From an uncultured Oscillospiraceae bacterium (GTDB lineage Bacteria; Bacillota; Clostridia; Oscillospirales; Oscillospiraceae): a DNA stretch of 64,000 nt. The stretch lies in the NCBI GenBank assembly GCA_934565415.1, contig CAKTHQ010000006.1, positions 1 to 64,000 of the forward strand. Direction: 5' to 3'. Made by a program: the position numbers and the translations under genes. Of the stretch, positions 25,756 to 33,803 are shown piece by piece. The notes beneath the pieces are model-generated. The model worked only from the letters and a program-made list of their open reading frames with translations, did no database searches and was not told the DNA's origin. Position 1 is the stretch's first letter. Every line of letters begins with the position of its first letter.

Positions 25756-26667
25756 ATGCTTGCATCTATGGACCATTATCGCATTTTTTACCAGGTTGCC
25801 CGGTGCGGGAATATCACCCAGGCGGCGGCGGCCCTGTACAGCAGCCAGCCCAATGTAACCCATAGCATCAAGTGCCTGGAAGAGGAATTGGGCTGTACCC
25901 TGTTTCTCCGCTCCAACAAAGGCGTCCGGCTGACACCGGAGGGGGAGTTGCTCTTTTCCCATGTGGCCCCGGCTATGGAGCATCTGGCCCGGGGAGAGGA
26001 GGAGCTGCTGCTGGAAACCCGGCTGCGCACCGGCAGCGTATCCATCGGGGCCAGCGAGGTGGCCCTGCGGTGCCTGCTGCTGCCGGTGCTGCGGCAGTTC
26101 CGGCTGGAATTTCCCGGGGTTCAGGTCCGGGTCAGCAACCACTCTACGCCGCAGGCCCTCCGGGCCCTGGAAGAGGGGCTGGTGGACCTGGCGGTGGTAA
26201 CCACCCCGGCCGAACCGGGGAAGGACATCCAAAAAACGGACTTGCGGCAGATTCGGGAGACGGCGGTATGCAGCCCCGGGTTAGGCCTGTTCCCGGCAAG
26301 GCCCATTACCCTGGAGGAGCTGGCCCAATACCCCCTTATCTGCCTGGGGCGGGACACCATGACCTACCGGCTGTACGAAAACTGGTTCCATGAAAACGGG
26401 CTGCCCTTCCACCCGGACATTGAGGCGGCCACCGCGGACCAGATTCTGCCCTTGGTCAGGCATGATTTGGGAATCGGCTTTGTGCCGGAAGCCTTCCTGG
26501 AAAACGGGGCTGCGGGCCTGCGCCGCATTGCCCTGCAGGTTTCGCCGCCCAGCCGGAGCATCTGTCTGCTCCAAAGGGCAGACCGTCCCCAGCGCCCGGC
26601 AGCCAAGAAGCTATTGGAGCTGCTGGAGGCGGCCTCTGCCCCGAAAAAAGAAAATACGGCGCTGTAA
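25756..26667 (+). CDS. LysR family transcriptional regulator
   Basis: A 303-residue regulator. Its N-terminal helix-turn-helix reads DHYRIFYQVARCGNITQAAA, then SSQPNVTHSIKCLEEELG and RSNKGVRLTPEGE. The substrate-binding part begins about residue 95 (GSVSIGASEVALRCLLLPVL). GGAGGGG marks the ATG at 25756. It lies divergent from the kinase-MATE pair and upstream of, in line with, the secreted FMN/FAD reductase gene; either may be its target. Confidence 0.92.
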   Translation: MLASMDHYRIFYQVARCGNITQAAAALYSSQPNVTHSIKCLEEELGCTLFLRSNKGVRLTPEGELLFSHVAPAMEHLARGEEELLLETRLRTGSVSIGASEVALRCLLLPVLRQFRLEFPGVQVRVSNHSTPQALRALEEGLVDLAVVTTPAEPGKDIQKTDLRQIRETAVCSPGLGLFPARPITLEELAQYPLICLGRDTMTYRLYENWFHENGLPFHPDIEAATADQILPLVRHDLGIGFVPEAFLENGAAGLRRIALQVSPPSRSICLLQRADRPQRPAAKKLLELLEAASAPKKENTAL

Positions 26668-26790
26668 AATAATGGAAAATTCGATATTTTTTTACCGCTT
26701 TCCACAAAAATGAGGAAAACCAGTGACTGAAATCCGGGATTTTGTGCAGGATGCATACAATGTGCTACATAAAATTCCTATTTTTGCAGA

Positions 26791-26819
26791 TTGACAAGAT
26801 TGCAAACATCCTGTAGAAT
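26791..26819 (+). promoter_or_regulatory. Promoter of the secreted reductase gene
   Basis: TTGACA (26791-26796), 17-base spacer, TAGAAT (26814-26819). A hairpin occupies the leader just after it. Confidence 0.85.
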
Positions 26820-26825
26820 GAGGGC

Positions 26826-26859
26826 GGCTTCCGGAGGTTCGCCTCCGCAAACGGAAGCC
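26826..26859 (+). other. Leader hairpin of the secreted reductase mRNA
   Basis: GGCTTCCG (26826-26833) and CGGAAGCC (26852-26859) pair over 8 bp. An alternative inner stem CGGAGG/CCTCCG closes a TTCG tetraloop. Because it begins at the expected 5' end of the mRNA, it probably stabilises the transcript. Confidence 0.55.
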
Positions 26860-26888
26860 AAATGTATACATACAAGGAGAAAGGAATC

Positions 26889-28802
26889 ATGAAGAAAAAC
26901 AAAAGTCTTGCAGCTCTGCTTCTGGCTGGCGCTCTGCTTCTGACCGCCTGCGGCACTGCAGCCCCCGCTGAAACCACCGCGGCTGCCACCGAAGGGGCTG
27001 CCGGTGTTTCCGGTACCTTTAGCGGTACTGCCAAGGGCATGGGCGGCGATGTGACCGTTACCATGACCCTGACCGACAATGTCATTACCGACTGCACCGC
27101 CGTCGGCGACAGCGAGACCCCGGGCATCGGCTCCGTGGTCATCGAGCAGTTCCCCGCCCAGGTTGTGGAGGGCAACACCATCAACATTGATGGCATCAGC
27201 GGTGCTACCGTTACCTCTACCGCTTTCCTGGATGCCGCCAAGGCCGCTCTGACCGAGGCCGGCGTAAACCCCGACGACTACATGACCAAGCTGGAGAACA
27301 CCTCCGGCGGCGAAGTCAGCTATGATGCTGATGTGGCCGTGGTCGGTGCCGGCGGCGCAGGTATGGCCGCTGCCATGACCGCTGCCGATGCCGGTAAGAA
27401 GGTCATCATTCTGGAGAGCCAGGCCATGGTGGGCGGCAACTCCGCCCGGTCCACCGGCGGCATGAACGCTGCCAAGACCGTCTACCAGGACGACAACGAG
27501 TTCGGCGAGTCCGCCGGTGTGGAGAAGACCCTGAAGAGCGCTGCCGACAACTATGCCGACAACGAGACCATCACCGCTCTGGCCAAGACCGTTGCCGAGC
27601 AGTGGGCCGAGTACCAGGCCAACCCTGTGGGTTACTTCGACAGCGTTGAGCTGATGGAGCTGGACACCATGGTGGGCGGCAAGGGTATCAACAACCCCGA
27701 GCTGGTTAAGACCCTGTGCGAGAACACCGCCGCTGCCATTGACTGGCTGGATGAGAACGGTATGTCCCTGCACAATGTTTCCAGCTTCGGCGGCGCTTCC
27801 GTCAAGCGGATCCATCGCCCTGTCAACGAAGAGGGCAAGGTTGTCTCCGTTGGCGCTTATCTGATTCCCCTGATGCAGAAGAACTGCGAGGACCGCGGTA
27901 TTGAGATCGTTCTGAACACCACCGTCGACACCATTCTGACCGATGCCAACGGCGCTGCCGTAGGCGTTTCCGGCACCGACAAGGACGGCAATACCGTTAC
28001 CGTCAATGCCAAGAGCGTGGTTCTGGCCACCGGCGGCTTCGGCGCCAACCTGGATATGGTTACCTCCTACAAGCCTGAGCTGGCCGGCTTTATGACCACC
28101 AACGCTGCCGGCGCCCAGGGTCAGGGCATTGCCATGGCCACTGCCATCGGTGCTGCCACCGTGGATATGAACCAGATTCAGATCCATCCCACCGTGGAAG
28201 CCAACACTGCTGCTCTGATTACCGAAGGCCTCCGGGGCGACGGTGCCATTCTGGTGAATGCCAACGGCGAGCGGTTCATCGACGAAGTGGGTACCCGTGA
28301 TGTGGTTTCCGCCGCCGAAATCGCCCAGCCCGGCAGCTTCAGCTGGCTAATCGTGGACCAGGCCATGGCGGATGCTTCCAGCGTCATCCAGGGCTACATT
28401 ACCAAGGGCTACACCAAGACCGGTGCCACCTACGAGGAGCTGGCCAAGGAAATTGAAGTGGATCCTGCCACCTTCGCTGCCACTATGGAAACCTGGAACG
28501 GCTATGTTGAGGCCAAGAACGACCCTGACTTCAATCGTACCAGCTTCGCCAGCCCCCTGAACACCGCTCCCTACTACGCCATTAAGGTTACTGCCGGTGT
28601 GCACCACACCATGGGCGGCGTTGTGATCAACAGCAACACCGAGGTCCTGAAGGAAGACGGCTCCGTCATTCCCGGCCTGTTCGCTGCCGGCGAGGTCACC
28701 GGAGGCGTCCACGGTGCCAACCGTCTGGGCGGTACCGCCGTTGCCGACTTTGTGGTCTTCGGCCGCATCGCCGGTACCAGCGCCGCTGCTTACGCCGGTT
28801 AA
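26889..28802 (+). CDS. Secreted FMN/FAD flavoprotein reductase lipoprotein (fumarate reductase-like)
   Basis: A 637-residue extracytoplasmic enzyme. A signal peptide ends at LTAC (Cys about 21). An FMN-binding domain follows (about residues 45-130), with flavinylation motif DGISGAT whose Thr (about 107) should carry covalent FMN. The FAD domain starts VAVVGAGGAGMAAAMTAADAG (about residue 148) and continues with GGNSARSTGGMNA, VVLATGGFG and GANRLGG near the C-terminus. This architecture is shared by extracellular fumarate, urocanate and cinnamate-type reductases. The electron acceptor cannot be named from sequence. No ApbE flavin transferase is in the window. Confidence 0.9.
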   Translation: MKKNKSLAALLLAGALLLTACGTAAPAETTAAATEGAAGVSGTFSGTAKGMGGDVTVTMTLTDNVITDCTAVGDSETPGIGSVVIEQFPAQVVEGNTINIDGISGATVTSTAFLDAAKAALTEAGVNPDDYMTKLENTSGGEVSYDADVAVVGAGGAGMAAAMTAADAGKKVIILESQAMVGGNSARSTGGMNAAKTVYQDDNEFGESAGVEKTLKSAADNYADNETITALAKTVAEQWAEYQANPVGYFDSVELMELDTMVGGKGINNPELVKTLCENTAAAIDWLDENGMSLHNVSSFGGASVKRIHRPVNEEGKVVSVGAYLIPLMQKNCEDRGIEIVLNTTVDTILTDANGAAVGVSGTDKDGNTVTVNAKSVVLATGGFGANLDMVTSYKPELAGFMTTNAAGAQGQGIAMATAIGAATVDMNQIQIHPTVEANTAALITEGLRGDGAILVNANGERFIDEVGTRDVVSAAEIAQPGSFSWLIVDQAMADASSVIQGYITKGYTKTGATYEELAKEIEVDPATFAATMETWNGYVEAKNDPDFNRTSFASPLNTAPYYAIKVTAGVHHTMGGVVINSNTEVLKEDGSVIPGLFAAGEVTGGVHGANRLGGTAVADFVVFGRIAGTSAAAYAG

Positions 28803-28818
28803 TTTTAGATTTCCCTTT

Positions 28819-28848
28819 GCCGCTGCGGGCTTGCCCGCGGCGGCTTTT
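28819..28848 (+). terminator. Terminator after the secreted reductase
   Basis: GCCGCTGCGGGC and GCCCGCGGCGGC form a 12-bp stem (one T-G pair) around TT, followed by TTTT. Confidence 0.8.
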
Positions 28849-28883
28849 GGGTTTCGGGCAGCCACACGGTCAATGTCTTTGAC

Positions 28884-28936
28884 GCAAAAAACCGTGCATC
28901 CATTGGGCCATTCCCTTTTGGATACACGGTTTTTGC
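28884..28936. terminator. Bidirectional terminator between reductase and ROK gene
   Basis: CAAAAACCGTG and CACGGTTTTTG form an 11-bp stem, extended inward by ATCCA/TGGAT with one extra base on each side. A-rich and T-rich flanks serve both convergent genes. Confidence 0.85.
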
Positions 28937-28943
28937 TTGTTTT

Positions 28944-30056
28944 TTACACCGTAAAGAACTTGGAGAATACCACCTCCGCGGCGGACAGCACCCCTACGTT
29001 GGGATTCTGGGCCACAGGGGCAATGTGCAGATCGAACTTGCTCCGGAACAGAGCCTTGGTGCCGATCTCCCGCTTGAGCCGCTGAGCAAGCAGCTCATAC
29101 CGGCAGCAGATATCTCCTGCCAGGTAGATGCTGTCCAGCGGGATCAGATTCAGCAAATTGACCAGGCCCGCAGACAGATACAGAGCTTCCTGATCTAACA
29201 GCCTCCGGGCTTCCGGGTCTGTGTCGGCGTGGGCTACCAGCTCCGCCCAGCTGTGGAAGGGGGAGCCCTCCAGCAGTGCGGGAATGGAGGCATAGGTTTC
29301 CAGACAGCCCCGGTTTCCGCATACACATTGCCGTCCGTCGAAACGAATGGTCGTATGGCCCAGCTCTCCTGTAAAGTTGCCGAAGTTTCCCAGCAGCCGT
29401 CCGCCGGACATAATGGCCGCACCGATACCGATATCGATAAACAGCAGCATAAAGTTCCGGCTTTGGCCCAATTCCAGCTGGTGCAGGGCCATGGCGCAGA
29501 CATCATGCTCCAAATAGGCGGGTTTCTGCAGCGCATCGGATAAGAGCTTACTGATTTCCACTCCGTGCCAGCGCTCAAAACGGGGCGGATTTAAGATCCG
29601 TCCACCGGCGCGGTCCAAAGGGCCGGGAGAGCTGATGCCGATTCCCAGTACCTTTTCCCGGTCCACGGTTTTCAGAAGGGCCTCCAGCTCGGCGATGATT
29701 GCTGAAACCATGTAGTCCTGGTCCGGAAGCGTTTTGCATTGCAGCAGATTTCCGGCCATATCACACAGGCCTACGGTGCAGCCCTTCCTGGCAAGATCTA
29801 CGGCCAGGGCATAGTATCGATCGGCCCGCAGGGTCAAGGGGGTGGCACTGCGGCCCCGGCCAACGGATTGGGGCGCCAGCTCGGTAATGAATCCTGTATT
29901 CAAAAGCTCCTCTACGATCAAAGAGGACCCTGCCCGGGTCAGGCCGGTGGCTCTGGCCAGCTCGGCTCTGCTCATGGTCTGCCGCCGCAGGATCCGAAGA
30001 ATCGCTTTTTGATTGTATTCCTTTGTATAGTCTGCGTTGCGTGGTTTTTGTGCCAT
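28944..30056 (-). CDS. ROK family transcriptional regulator
   Basis: A 370-residue NagC/XylR-type repressor. The N-terminal winged helix (about residues 15-75) includes MSRAELARATGLTR, and the ROK kinase-like domain contains GIGISSPGP. Its zinc motif CVCGNRGCLETYAS follows GELGHTT. It is the last gene in the sugar locus and probably controls it in response to the sugar. The start is uncertain: the ATG at 30056 has GGAAG too close, and an in-frame TTG at 30080 gives eight more residues. It is separated from the fructokinase gene by a likely terminator. Confidence 0.88.
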   Translation of the reverse strand: MAQKPRNADYTKEYNQKAILRILRRQTMSRAELARATGLTRAGSSLIVEELLNTGFITELAPQSVGRGRSATPLTLRADRYYALAVDLARKGCTVGLCDMAGNLLQCKTLPDQDYMVSAIIAELEALLKTVDREKVLGIGISSPGPLDRAGGRILNPPRFERWHGVEISKLLSDALQKPAYLEHDVCAMALHQLELGQSRNFMLLFIDIGIGAAIMSGGRLLGNFGNFTGELGHTTIRFDGRQCVCGNRGCLETYASIPALLEGSPFHSWAELVAHADTDPEARRLLDQEALYLSAGLVNLLNLIPLDSIYLAGDICCRYELLAQRLKREIGTKALFRSKFDLHIAPVAQNPNVGVLSAAEVVFSKFFTV

Positions 30057-30151
30057 CTTCCGTGAACCGCTTTCTTTCAAGATAGGCCTATTATACGGGT
30101 TCCGATTTCTATTGTCAATCTGCTGACGGGAGGAAGCTGCTTCGCAATGCG

Positions 30152-30184
30152 AAAAAAGAGGGGCGCCCGGCAGGACGCTCCCCG
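30152..30184 (-). terminator. Probable terminator after the fructokinase gene
   Basis: On the minus strand GGGGAGCG pairs imperfectly with CGCCCCTC, then TTTTTT. The stem contains one mismatch and one G-T pair, so it may stop only part of transcription into the ROK gene. Confidence 0.55.
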
Positions 30185-30185
30185 A

Positions 30186-31136
30186 TTATTGCATAGCCTT
30201 CAAAACGGCTTCCTTCTCCGGAATACTGGGGATCCCTCCCGGGTGTTCGGTGGAGAGGCTGGCCGCCGTAGCGGCAAATGAACCGATATAGGCAAGATCC
30301 TCCGCCGTCAGGTCCGGGAGGGCTTTGCCCAGGTCCAGGAATCTTGCCATAGCGCTGCCGCCAAAAATATCTCCGGCACCGGTGGTATCGATGGGATGGA
30401 CCTTGGGACATTTGCCCAGGTAGGATGCGTTCTTTGTTTTTAAGAGACACCCTCCCGGCCCCAGGGTCACCATGGCCAGAGTAACCCCAAATTCGGCAAG
30501 CAGCTTGTCTGCCCCTTCCTCCGGGGAGCAGTCCCAGAGAAATTCTACCTCGTTATCGCTGATCTTTACCACATCTGCCTGCCGGAGGCTCCACAGGATC
30601 TGCTCCTTGGCGGCTTCCTCCGTTTTCCATAGGGGCAGCCGCAGGTTGGGGTCGCAGCTGATGAGCTTCCCTTGTTCCTTTGCGTAGGCCACTGCCTTTT
30701 GGGTGGTGGTACGGACAGGCTCATCCGTCAGGCTCAGGGTTCCAAAGTGGAAGACGCTGGCCTCGTCAATGAGGACCTTGTTGATCTCCTCCCAGCGCAG
30801 CTGGGTATCCGCTCCGGGCTTCCTGGCAAAGGAGAAGGAGCGGTCCCCGGATGCATCAAAGGTCACGAAGGCAAGGGTGGTAAAGACGCTGTCGTCCACC
30901 AGAATCCCCTTGGTTTCGATCCCGGCATCTTTCAGGGTAGACAACAGCAGACGGCCAAAAGCATCCTGCCCGACTTTGCCCAGAAATGCGGCCTTTTTCC
31001 CGTAAGCATTCAGGGCGGCCAGAAAGTTTCCGGGGGCGCCGCCGGGGTTGGCGGCCATGGTGGGGTAACCGGCCGCATCGGTGGATTTTGCTGCAAAGTC
31101 GATCAGCAGCTCCCCAAGAGCAACAACATCGGTCAT
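30186..31136 (-). CDS. PfkB family carbohydrate kinase (fructokinase-like)
   Basis: A 316-residue sugar kinase. The N-terminal PfkB motif reads GGAPGNFLAALNAYG with Gly-rich substrate contacts, and the C-terminal signature DTTGAGDIFGG holds the catalytic Asp and anion hole. The overall sequence is closest to bacterial fructokinases. AGGAGG precedes the ATG. Together with the upstream D-lyxose isomerase family enzyme, it could turn the isomerised ketose to its phosphate for glycolysis. Confidence 0.88.
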   Translation of the reverse strand: MTDVVALGELLIDFAAKSTDAAGYPTMAANPGGAPGNFLAALNAYGKKAAFLGKVGQDAFGRLLLSTLKDAGIETKGILVDDSVFTTLAFVTFDASGDRSFSFARKPGADTQLRWEEINKVLIDEASVFHFGTLSLTDEPVRTTTQKAVAYAKEQGKLISCDPNLRLPLWKTEEAAKEQILWSLRQADVVKISDNEVEFLWDCSPEEGADKLLAEFGVTLAMVTLGPGGCLLKTKNASYLGKCPKVHPIDTTGAGDIFGGSAMARFLDLGKALPDLTAEDLAYIGSFAATAASLSTEHPGGIPSIPEKEAVLKAMQ

Positions 31137-31151
31137 GGGAAACGCCTCCTA

Positions 31152-31841
31152 TTAATCTTTCGCTGCCGGATACTCTGTGCAAAGCAGGCGGTAAGGGGGC
31201 TCATCCTCTTCAATGGCAGGGAAACGGCCCATAGGGGGATTGAACCGATTGTCAATGCTGTCGTCGTTGCACTGGCTGACTTCGCCCAGCAGCACGTTCC
31301 CGGTGCCGGGTTCCACTTCAAAATCGTGGTACAGGCCCTGAGTAACATAAATGCTTTCGCCGGGAGTCAGGCGAATCTGGGTCCCCGCGGGGACCGTATA
31401 GGCCCGGCCGTCGGTATGGACCGTTACATCGGAAACATAGTCGATTTCCTCGTCCGGGGTGGAATTGTATACCCGGATCAGTACGTTTCCGCCGCCCCGG
31501 TTGATGATGTCCTCTGTCTTATACCAATGGAAATGGTTGGGGGAATACTGGCCCTCCTTTAAAAAGAGCAGCTTTTCGGCGTAGACCTTGGGATATTTTT
31601 CTTTCATGGTCTGGCTGCCGTTGCGGATGGTGATCAGGGAAAAGCCAATTTTATCAAAGTTTCCCTGGCCGTAGTCGGTGATGTCCCAGCCCAGGCAGCA
31701 GTCCCGGACCTCGTCGTATTCATGCCCCTTGTTTTCCCATTCCTCCGGGGTGAAATGGCAGAAGGGGGGCAGATAGCAGCAATATTTTTTGCACATGGCT
31801 TCCAGCTCACGAAGAGCTTTGTTAATTTCGGAACGCTTCAT
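31152..31841 (-). CDS. D-lyxose isomerase family sugar isomerase
   Basis: A 229-residue cupin-type isomerase matching the D-lyxose ketol-isomerase family. The metal-binding block reads QYSPNHFHWYKTEDIINRGG with two His and a Glu, and a further His lies in GLYHDFEVE. Known members convert D-lyxose to D-xylulose and also D-mannose to D-fructose. Paired with a fructokinase, the mannose/fructose reaction is attractive but unproven. AAAGGAG marks the ATG. It has its own promoter after the terminator of the binding-protein gene. Confidence 0.87.
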   Translation of the reverse strand: MKRSEINKALRELEAMCKKYCCYLPPFCHFTPEEWENKGHEYDEVRDCCLGWDITDYGQGNFDKIGFSLITIRNGSQTMKEKYPKVYAEKLLFLKEGQYSPNHFHWYKTEDIINRGGGNVLIRVYNSTPDEEIDYVSDVTVHTDGRAYTVPAGTQIRLTPGESIYVTQGLYHDFEVEPGTGNVLLGEVSQCNDDSIDNRFNPPMGRFPAIEEDEPPYRLLCTEYPAAKD

Positions 31842-31872
31842 AGATGATTCTCCTTTGCCTAAATCGGGCTTA

Positions 31873-31895
31873 GCAAAGGGCAGCCGCCCTTTTGC
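31873..31895. promoter_or_regulatory. Inverted repeat in the isomerase leader
   Basis: GCAAAGGGC and GCCCTTTTGC are inverted around AGCC. It lies about 10 bases after the -10 box at 31907-31912, between promoter and start codon, so it could be an operator (perhaps for the ROK protein) or an mRNA hairpin. Confidence 0.45.
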
Positions 31896-31906
31896 CTTTT
31901 ATAGGT

Positions 31907-31935
31907 ATTATAGCACAGTTTGCTCCCTTTGGCAA
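31907..31935 (-). promoter_or_regulatory. Promoter of the isomerase-kinase genes
   Basis: On the minus strand TTGCCA (31930-31935), 17-base spacer, TATAAT (31907-31912). It lets the enzymes be expressed apart from the transporter. Confidence 0.85.
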
Positions 31936-31960
31936 AAGCGCCGGTGTACCGGCGCTTTTG
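31933..31960 (-). terminator. Terminator of the sugar transporter operon
   Basis: CAAAAGCGCCGG and CCGGCGCTTTTG form a perfect 12-bp stem around a 4-base loop. It begins 15 bases after the binding-protein stop codon and overlaps the -35 box of the next promoter. Confidence 0.85.
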
Positions 31961-31974
31961 TGATTGGAAAATAC

Positions 31975-33753
31975 TTACTTGGTCAGGACGGAGACACCGG
32001 TATCGGTAACGGCGCCGCCCAGATTTTCACCGTTCAGGGCAGCAACGGCAGCCTTTACGCCTTCCGCACCCATCACATCGGGGTTCTGAGCCATGGTAGC
32101 CAGAATGTAGCCATCCGCAATCAGCCCCATGATGGCATCGGACTTATCGAAGCCCACGCAGACCACATCAGAGCCGGCGGCCTTGACAGCATTGCCTGCA
32201 CCGTTGGTAGAGCCTTCGTTGCAGCCGAAGATACCAACAACGCCCTGGGTGATGTAGTTCTCGGCAATGCCCTGGGACTTGGCGGCGTCGCCTTCGCCGT
32301 ACTGGGTCTCCAGCAGCTCGAAGCCGGTGCCCTCAAAGGCGGAGCGGAAGCCGGTTTCCCGGGCCACGCAGGAAGCGGTAGCGGCATTGACATTGACGAT
32401 ACCGATCTTGCCGGAGGTGACGCCCTTGTCGGTCAGGGCCTTCAGCATGGTCTCACCGGCGGTTTTACCGGCGGCGGTGTTGTCGGTGGAGAAGGTGGCC
32501 TCGGCGGGAACGTTGGCGGGGGAGTCTACATAGACGATCTTTACACCGGCGGCTTCCGCTTCCTTCAGCGCAGAGGAGATGGCGTCGGGACCGTTGGCGG
32601 CGACAATGATTGCCTGGCAGCCGGCGGCTACGGCGTTGTTGACCTGCTCAATCTGCTGGGCGTCGTCCTTGGTATTGGGAGCCATGAAGACCAGCTCCAC
32701 ACCCAGCTCCTTGGCGGTCTTTTCAGCGCCCTCTTTCAGGGTAATCCAGTGCTGATCGATGGAGTCCATGGTGATCAGGGCAATTTTATAACTGCCATTG
32801 GCGGTCACTTCGGAGGGAGCGGCAGCGGCGGCGGAGGCCTTCAGAACGGAAACGCCGGTATCGGTGACGGCACCGCCCAGATTTTCGCCCTTCAACGCGG
32901 CAACGGCTGCCTTTACGCCCTCGTAGCCCATCACATCGGGGTTCTGGGCCATGGTGGCCAGAATGTAGCCATCCGCAATCAGCCCCATGATGGCATCGGA
33001 CTTATCGAAGCCCACGCAGACCACATCAGAGCCGGCGGCCTTGACAGCATTGCCTGCACCGTTGGTAGAGCCTTCGTTGCAGCCGAAGATACCAACAACG
33101 CCCTGGGTGATGTAGTTCTCGGCAATGCCCTGGGACTTGGCGGCGTCGCCTTCGCCGTACTGGGTCTCCAGCAGCTCGAAGCCGGTGCCCTCAAAGGCAG
33201 AGCGGAAGCCGGTTTCCCGGGCAACGCAGGAGGCGGTAGCGGCGTTGACATTAACGATGCCGATCTTGCCGGAGGTGACACCCTTGGCGGTCAGCGCATC
33301 CAGCATGGTTTCACCGGCGGTTTTACCGGCGGCGGTGTTGTCGGTGGAGAAGGTGGCCTCGGCGGGGACATTGGCGGGAGAGTCTACATAGATGATCTTC
33401 ACACCGGCATCGGAGGCTTCCTTCAATGCGGAGGAAATGGCGTCCGGGCCGTTGGCGGCGACGATGATCGCCTGGTTGCCTGCGGAGACGGCGTTATTGA
33501 CCTGCTCAATCTGCAGTGCGTCGTCCTTGGTGTTGGGGGCCATAAAGGTCAGGTCTACGCCCAATTCCTTGGCGGCCTTTTCGGCACCCTCCTTCAGGGT
33601 GATCCAGTGCTGGTCGATGGAGTCCATGGTGATCAGCGCGATTTTGTAGGTTTCGCCGGAGTTTGCCGCAGGGCTCTGGGAGCCGCTGGAGCAGCCTGCC
33701 ATCAGGCTAAAGATCATAGCCAAGCACAGCAGAATGGATAATGCCTTTTTCAT
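31975..33753 (-). CDS. Sugar ABC transporter binding lipoprotein with two fused ligand domains
   Basis: At 592 residues it is about twice the length of a ribose-type binding protein. A signal peptide ends at MAGC (Cys about 21). Two almost identical Peripla_BP_4 domains follow (about residues 36-310 and 322-592), joined by an Ala-rich linker of about 12 residues. Each starts YKIALITMDSIDQHW and ends GGAVTDTGVSVL. At DNA level the copies are 858 bases (286 codons) apart and share a perfectly identical stretch of about 240 bases (32099-32340 and 32957-33198). The frame is intact, so this looks like a functional fusion rather than a broken gene. Confidence 0.9.
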   Translation of the reverse strand: MKKALSILLCLAMIFSLMAGCSSGSQSPAANSGETYKIALITMDSIDQHWITLKEGAEKAAKELGVDLTFMAPNTKDDALQIEQVNNAVSAGNQAIIVAANGPDAISSALKEASDAGVKIIYVDSPANVPAEATFSTDNTAAGKTAGETMLDALTAKGVTSGKIGIVNVNAATASCVARETGFRSAFEGTGFELLETQYGEGDAAKSQGIAENYITQGVVGIFGCNEGSTNGAGNAVKAAGSDVVCVGFDKSDAIMGLIADGYILATMAQNPDVMGYEGVKAAVAALKGENLGGAVTDTGVSVLKASAAAAAPSEVTANGSYKIALITMDSIDQHWITLKEGAEKTAKELGVELVFMAPNTKDDAQQIEQVNNAVAAGCQAIIVAANGPDAISSALKEAEAAGVKIVYVDSPANVPAEATFSTDNTAAGKTAGETMLKALTDKGVTSGKIGIVNVNAATASCVARETGFRSAFEGTGFELLETQYGEGDAAKSQGIAENYITQGVVGIFGCNEGSTNGAGNAVKAAGSDVVCVGFDKSDAIMGLIADGYILATMAQNPDVMGAEGVKAAVAALNGENLGGAVTDTGVSVLTK

Positions 33754-33803
33754 AGTAGTTCCTCCTAGTTTTTATTACGCGGGGATCCCGCGAAAATTAC
33801 AAT

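Noticed and set aside
26778..28187. 469-codon open frame on the minus strand, Gly/His/Val-rich
   Set aside because: Antisense to the secreted reductase. The simple composition reflects complementary GC-rich codons.
31789..33741. 650-codon open frame on the plus strand
   Set aside because: Antisense to the double-domain binding protein. Its internal repeats simply mirror the duplicated domain.
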